NCBI GenBank assembly: GCA_028565635.1
Contig: JAOXYB010089163.1
Location: 1-22,312 of the forward strand
DNA length: 22,312 nucleotides
Direction: 5' to 3'
Origin: Phoronis ovalis
Lineage: Eukaryota; Phoronida; Phoronidae
In this document: in pieces, positions 19,900 to 22,312 of the stretch
Position numbering within the stretch: position 1 is the first letter of the stretch
Layout of the letters: each line of letters begins with the position of its first letter
Program-made: the position numbers and the translations under genes
The notes under the pieces: generated by a model
What the model saw: only the letters and a program-made list of their open reading frames with translations
Told to the model about the DNA's origin: nothing
Database searches by the model: none

Positions 19900-20970
19900 A
19901 TTGATTGGTAGTTAATTACGTCTACATAAAATCATAAAATAGGGGGAAAATCAACTGATTGAACAGCCGTGAGAAAACTCTCTAAATACTGGCAAAAAAA
20001 AAACCCGCTGTACTTGCTACAGTATCAGTGTGTATAATTCGAAGCCTTGACCTCATCTTTTTAAAGAAATCTATAGTTTGCAAAAATCAATGAGAAAACT
20101 ATTCTTTCATCACAAACGTTCAACAGATTAATATATTAAATATCATGATCGCAAATATCAGTCTCAGAAATGTTTAGTATTAGATAAAAGTAATCATGAT
20201 AACCTTTTTGTCACAGGTGATGTGCCACAAATTCATAAAAAAGGCAAGGGATGTTCTATTTATTTTATGCCATCCTTATTTATCGAGTGATGGGATTCGC
20301 ATCGGGTGCAACATTTAATCAGTATGTTCATTGGTGTAGATTTTTCGCCCAGGCCTGACACTAGGGCATGTTAAAAATCATGGTTTTCAATTAATCAAGG
20401 TGACAATTTGAGATCTTTGAAGAAGCACTTAAAATTGAACACGGTGTTTGTGAATAAATACTGCCTTGTGTATTGCTCCAAAAGCAATTTTTTCTAATTA
20501 TACATTCAGTACAAGGTAAATCAAATGTGACTAGAATCAAAGTTCAAAAACTGCCGTAATTCTCGACAAGAATCGTCAGCTGCACGCAGTATATAGTTCA
20601 AATATTCTAAATATTGCTAAAGTTTTTATTTAAGCATACAATATCTTTAAGAGCTGACATCTGATTTACATTTCATTTTGCAATAAGTTTAATTTTTTAT
20701 AAGTGTTTTCTTTCTAATTTTATTAATATTACTCTATCACCTGGAGACGTCACTTACTTACCACCTTCATCTTACAATTGCATTAAGACAAAAAATTAAA
20801 CTTTTCAAAAAAATCTTGTTAGCAGAGATGCCATGGCAAGAATCTTGGAGTAAAAGATCACGCATTTCAGTCCGACAGTTAAGTCCCTATAATAATAATT
20901 AACACATGGGCCAAGCAAATTAGGAAAATAAATCAAAAATAAATTTGACCCTATATCCAAAGCTGACAAT

Positions 20971-21066
20971 AGAGATACCAAATTTAGGTAAAGTAACTGA
21001 GATACCAAACTTGGTAAAGTTGCTTACAGTAGATACCAAAATTCCAAAATCGCCGACAGTAGCGAT
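20971..21066. repeat. degenerate tandem repeat with AGATACCAAA units
   Basis: AGATACCAAA begins at 20973, 21000 and 21031, with related sequence (GGTAAAGT, CCAAAAT, GACAGT) between the copies. Unit length is about 27-31 nt. It lies just past the stop of the possible - strand exon at 21092-21220. Confidence 0.6.
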
Positions 21067-21091
21067 AGCTAGGACTCCCCAAAAAACGGAC

Positions 21092-21220
21092 TCAGGCAGA
21101 ACATGTTCCCTGAGTTTGCTGCTCCTCCTCTCTCTTTGACACTGTAATCCAGACCTCGTCATTTGGGTGGGTAACTAAACCAAACACAGGGTTTACAACT
21201 TGACCTTCTACCAGATGAAT
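21092..21220 (-). CDS. possible terminal exon of an unidentified - strand gene
   Basis: On the - strand a good acceptor (cgcactatttcag, ending 21221) precedes 42 codons in phase 0, IHLVEGQVVNP to TQGTCSA, ended by TGA. The stretch is richer in G+C than its surroundings. Its translation (THPNDEVWITVSKREEEQQ) looks like ordinary protein rather than low complexity. I do not recognise the family. No partner exon is evident up to the window edge at 22312, so the rest would lie to the right. It could also be a repeat-derived fragment. Confidence 0.3.
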   Translation of the reverse strand: MHLVEGQVVNPVFGLVTHPNDEVWITVSKREEEQQTQGTCSA

Positions 21221-22312
21221 CTGAAATAGTGCGGTAATTGTTAGTATGTACATACAGTATATTTTACCACCCCTCCAAACAATTATGGTTCCCTTCCAGA
21301 TATGTTTTCTAATTGTTTGTCTTAAATAATGTATGTTTTTACGCACTGACATCACCTACAAATTGACCCTATTAGCCAATTAAAAGGGTTTTATTTAAAT
21401 CTGAGGTACAAACAATTAAAAATACATGTTGGCTTCTTTGACGTTAAGTGGTTCAAGACTCAACCACTAGGGAATATTGATAGAAAATGCAAGATTGATT
21501 AGTATTCAATGTTTGAATTAAAAAATAAAATTTTAGCTTCAAAAAAAATATTTCTTGAATTTACTGATATCATTTCATTAAATCTTTTCCAAATTGATAG
21601 AGATTTAAGAAAAACATTATATGTTAAACACTAACTAGAAGCACCAAAAAGGTGAAAATGTGCACAAAGGAACAGATACTTCAATGGCAAAAATTAAGTT
21701 AATTATCTCGCAATACAATCATCAATGACTAAGTACCTGGAGGAAATAATTCAGAATCATGCCTTTGTTACAGAATAACGAGTTTTACAAGCTTACATTT
21801 ACAGTGGACAAGTGCGATGTTACTTGCCTTAAAGCTGTAGTACAATATTTTGGCGCAAATGTTGCATATCCATAAGAAGAATAAATCGTACCGAAATAAA
21901 AATTCCGTTTTACACATTTACACACATTTTCCAAAAAGAGTTCCCAAGGTTAGTGTTTCAAAATTTTATTAATAAAGGTTGTTTGTGAATGTTTAAATTT
22001 TCTATCACATATTTAACTTGAATGTGTAATACTGGGAACCACAAATTTAAGATGGTTGCCACTGCACTGGAGCCTCAAGTGCCAAATGTCATATTGCATA
22101 ACAAATATCAGTAAACTATGACACATTTGCAGTAAATTCATTATTGGTTATTTTACAACAACAGAGAAATTTGATCATTAATTATATATTTTAGCAAAAT
22201 AAAATACAAGACAAGTGTACAATAAATATATACTAAACTAGATAGCCTTTTAGCAAAGGCAGGGTTGCTCATATTGGCTTTTATGAACGTTAAATGATCT
22301 CCAAATTACCTT
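21221..22312. other. AT-rich sequence, no supported gene
   Basis: No exon with splice signals is recognised. If the 21092-21220 exon is real, this would be its upstream intron. A short AAGATGGTTGCC near 22051 resembles a YY1-type site but stands alone. Confidence 0.5.

Larger units (their letters stand above)
18661..21091. other. non-coding spacer with palindromes
   Basis: The sequence is AT-rich with no supported gene. It contains a GC-richer hairpin patch at about 19040-19210, a perfect 26-bp palindrome at 19874-19899 and a degenerate tandem repeat at 20971-21066. Open frames here are short and without motifs. Confidence 0.6.

Noticed and set aside
20920-21162. Repeated FGI-like peptide units on the minus strand
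   Set aside because: They arise from the AGATACCAAA tandem DNA repeat; the frame is not linked to a start or splice site.
1-22312. CRISPR array, tRNA or rRNA genes
   Set aside because: No regular spaced repeats and no tRNA or rRNA signature were seen; the window is intron-bearing animal DNA.

Overview
The window looks like nuclear DNA of an animal, most likely a marine invertebrate. It is AT-rich, genes are split by GT-AG introns of about 0.3 kb to more than 5 kb, and the spacers hold microsatellites and a small inverted-repeat transposon-like element. A DZIP3-type HEPN domain fused to NB-ARC and TPR modules, as seen here, is typical of NLR-like repertoires in molluscs and other lophotrochozoans, cnidarians and basal deuterostomes. 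A mollusc or other lophotrochozoan is my best guess, but this is inference from gene content only.

Two genes are well supported and converge on each other. On the + strand are the last three coding exons (5725-5911, 6714-8078, 8400-8608) of an ANKRD50 orthologue: the end of the ankyrin array, a long Ser/Asn-rich tail and the C-terminus KKETPL. Everything before 5725 appears to be one long intron; the N-terminal NTPase and the first ankyrin repeats lie outside the window. The stop codon sits 2 bases before a strong splice donor, so the 3' UTR is probably split by a 1.3-kb intron (8611-9896), with the last exon running from 9897 to a poly(A) signal near 10604 or 11279.

On the - strand, between about 18.5 kb and 12.2 kb, is an NLR-like (STAND) gene: DZIP3-type HEPN (15912-16529), coiled-coil-like linker (15463-15919), then, after a 519-bp phase-1 intron, one large exon with NB-ARC ATPase, winged helix and a kinesin-light-chain-like TPR array (12593-14943). 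HEPN and linker lie in different frames that overlap by 8 nt, suggesting a one-base frameshift (allelic, pseudogenic, assembly error or recoding) or an unusual intron. A CpG-rich patch at about 18.0-18.65 kb with an ETS-type site looks like its promoter; a strong-context ATG at 18409 could be its first coding exon or an upstream ORF.

The rest (18.7-22.3 kb) is mostly non-coding, with palindromes, a GC-richer hairpin-forming patch (19.04-19.21 kb) and a possible terminal exon of an unidentified - strand gene (21092-21220). The two main genes have no obvious functional link beyond both being ATPase-plus-helical-repeat proteins: ANKRD50 is an endosomal recycling factor, and the HEPN/NB-ARC/TPR protein is a candidate innate immune sensor.
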